NCBI GenBank assembly: GCA_026193355.1
Contig: JAPHTL010000256.1
Coordinates: 1 to 7,428 of the forward strand
Direction of reading: 5' to 3'
Origin: Rhodospirillales bacterium
Lineage (GTDB): Bacteria; Pseudomonadota; Alphaproteobacteria; Rhodospirillales; JAPHTL01
DNA length: 7,428 bases
Shown here: positions 6,049-7,428 of the stretch, piece by piece
How positions within the stretch are numbered: the first letter of the stretch is position 1
Layout of the letters: each line of letters opens with the position of its first letter
Notes under the pieces: model-generated
Seen by the model: the letters and a program-made list of their open reading frames with translations, nothing else
Databases searched by the model: none
What the model was told of the DNA's origin: nothing
Program-made: the position numbers and the translations under genes

Positions 6049-7217
6049 CCAGACCCATCGACCCCGTCGCGCTTTCGCAGGCGCTGATCCGCTGTCCCAG
6101 CGTAACCCCCGAGGACGCCGGGGCGCTGGATGTGCTGCACAAAACGCTTGAGGGACTGGGATTCACCTGCCACCGCCTGCCGTTTTCCGAAGCAGGCACA
6201 CCCGATGTGGACAATCTTTACGCCAGGATTGGCGATAGCGGCCCGCATTTCTGCTTCGCCGGCCATACCGATGTTGTTCCGGTGGGCGATCACGCGGCAT
6301 GGACCGTCGACCCCTTTGCCGGAACGATCCGCGATGACATGCTATGGGGCCGCGGCGCGTCCGACATGAAGGCGGCGATCGCCTGTATGGCATCGGCGGT
6401 CGCGGCGTTCATCGATCAGCAAAAGGGAGCCATGCCCGGATCCATAAGCTTCCTGATCACCGGCGACGAGGAAGGCCCGGCCATAAACGGCACGGTAAAG
6501 ATGCTCGAATGGCTGAAGGCGCGGGGCGAGACCATCGACGCCTGCCTGGTCGGGGAACCGACCAATGTGGAGCGTATCGGTGACACCGTGAAAATCGGCC
6601 GCCGGGGCAGCATGAACGGCATCCTGAAAGTAGCCGGCGTTCAGGGGCACACAGCCTATCCCCAACTGGCGGACAATCCCGTGCCGCGCATGGTCCGCAT
6701 GCTGAACGCCATCACCGCTGAACCGCTTGATGCTGGCTCCGACCATTTCCAGGCGTCCAACCTTGAAATCACCACGGTCGATGTCGGCAATGCGGCGACG
6801 AACGTCATCCCCGCAAAGGCCACCGCCGGGTTCAACATCCGCTTCAATGACTTGCACGACAGCGCCGCCATCGAGAAATGGTTGCGTGCGCGGTTCGATG
6901 CAGCAGGCGGCGATTACGACCTGTCCATATCGGTTTCAGGCGAATCCTTTCTGACCCCACCGGGCCGACTCAGCAACATCCTGGGCGAGGCGATCAATCG
7001 CGTGGTGGGCGAACAGCCGGTGCTCAGCACGTCGGGGGGGACATCGGATGCGCGCTTTATCAAGGACCTCTGCCCCGTCGCCGAATTCGGCATGACGAAC
7101 GCCACCGCACACAAGGTCGACGAGCGCGTCCCCATAGACGACATCCATTTGTTGACCGCAATCTACGGAACCGTTCTCAACCGCTTTTTCAGCGAAGACG
7201 CACCACCGAAACTATGA
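6045..7217 (+). CDS. dapE: Succinyl-diaminopimelate desuccinylase, TTG start
   Basis: DapE is a dinuclear zinc M20-family amidohydrolase that cleaves N-succinyl-LL-diaminopimelate into LL-diaminopimelate and succinate. The 390-residue product has the expected catalytic set: H74 and D76 in GHTDVVP, D107 in GRGASDMK, general base E142 and E143 in TGDEEGPA, E171 in LVGEPT and H356 in AHKVDE. The lid/dimerisation domain is at about 180-295 (RRGSMNGILKVAGVQGHTAYP onward), with the GGTSDARF motif at 331-338. The start is inferred as TTG at 6045, whose last two bases with the next A form the dapD stop (TTGA). This gives MTRPIDPVALSQALIRCPSVTP, close to the usual family N-terminus. The only in-frame ATG upstream (5658) would add 129 residues of dapD antisense-frame peptide with no DapE character. 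AGGG sits directly before the TTG, closer than normal, so coupled translation with dapD is likely. Confidence 0.95.
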   Translation: MTRPIDPVALSQALIRCPSVTPEDAGALDVLHKTLEGLGFTCHRLPFSEAGTPDVDNLYARIGDSGPHFCFAGHTDVVPVGDHAAWTVDPFAGTIRDDMLWGRGASDMKAAIACMASAVAAFIDQQKGAMPGSISFLITGDEEGPAINGTVKMLEWLKARGETIDACLVGEPTNVERIGDTVKIGRRGSMNGILKVAGVQGHTAYPQLADNPVPRMVRMLNAITAEPLDAGSDHFQASNLEITTVDVGNAATNVIPAKATAGFNIRFNDLHDSAAIEKWLRARFDAAGGDYDLSISVSGESFLTPPGRLSNILGEAINRVVGEQPVLSTSGGTSDARFIKDLCPVAEFGMTNATAHKVDERVPIDDIHLLTAIYGTVLNRFFSEDAPPKL

Positions 7218-7428
7218 TTACACCGGCCGAGATCGCAAGGGCCGTCTATGGCGCCTATCGTCTGGCGCGATCGGACCCGGCTGGCATGGATTATTTCGAC
7301 AAGACCCCGGATGGATTCTGGCGGTCGTTCACGGCAGCCTTTTTGCTCGCACCCTTCTACGCCCTGCTGATCGCCATCGACTATAGCGACCTCGACGCGG
7401 CGGTCGACCCCTGGCGCTACGGACTCGT
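7214..7428 (+). CDS. Uncharacterised protein coupled to dapE, 3' end outside the window
   Basis: An open frame starts with ATG at 7214, overlaps the dapE stop by 4 bp (ATGA) and stays open for 71 codons to the window edge. The visible peptide begins MITPAEIARAVYGAYRLARS. It contains the aromatic-rich MDYFDKTPDGFWRSF at about 25-39, followed by a hydrophobic stretch (AAFLLAPFYALLIAI, about 41-55) that could be a first membrane helix, and then an acidic segment (DYSDLDAAVDPW). It resembles a conserved hypothetical that I recall after dapE in some Rhodospirillales, but no function is known to me. Tight coupling to dapE and codon use like the neighbours indicate a real gene. The role cannot be assigned from this N-terminal part. 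Confidence 0.78.
   Translation, partial: MITPAEIARAVYGAYRLARSDPAGMDYFDKTPDGFWRSFTAAFLLAPFYALLIAIDYSDLDAAVDPWRYGL

Overview
The window looks like the chromosome of an alphaproteobacterium, most plausibly Rhodospirillales-like. The evidence is high GC with GC-rich third positions, DapD and DapE sequences of alphaproteobacterial type, and a DUF2336 protein, a family I know mainly from Alphaproteobacteria. I cannot name a genus. No tRNA, rRNA, CRISPR array, insertion sequence, integrase or phage gene is visible.

Two divergent gene blocks meet at an intergenic region of about 105 bp (4277-4381). The left block is on the minus strand and reads, in transcription order: a PAS / degenerate GGDEF / EAL protein (2495-4276), a PAS-PAS-GAF-GGDEF diguanylate cyclase (761-2461), and a DUF2336 repeat protein that runs off the left edge (1-746). 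The gaps are 33 and 14 bp, so an operon is likely. It pairs a probable c-di-GMP phosphodiesterase with a probable c-di-GMP synthase. All three products lack evident membrane segments in the parts visible. The DUF2336 protein has no known function but is tightly linked to the c-di-GMP enzymes.

The right block is on the plus strand: a HAD-family pyrimidine 5'-nucleotidase-like phosphatase (4382-5095), dapD (5203-6048), dapE (6045-7217) and the first 71 codons of an uncharacterised, probably membrane-associated protein (7214-7428, runs off the right edge). DapD and DapE belong to the succinylase branch of meso-diaminopimelate/lysine synthesis. The last three genes overlap each other by 4 bp (TTGA and ATGA), which points to translational coupling. 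dapE appears to use a TTG start inside the end of dapD, and a sigma70-like promoter (TTGACA, 17 bp, CATGTT) can be placed in front of dapD.

Most of the window is recognisable chromosomal housekeeping and signalling. The least described parts are the DUF2336/c-di-GMP cluster and the small protein coupled to dapE. I do not see a clearly new defence, mobile or RNA system.
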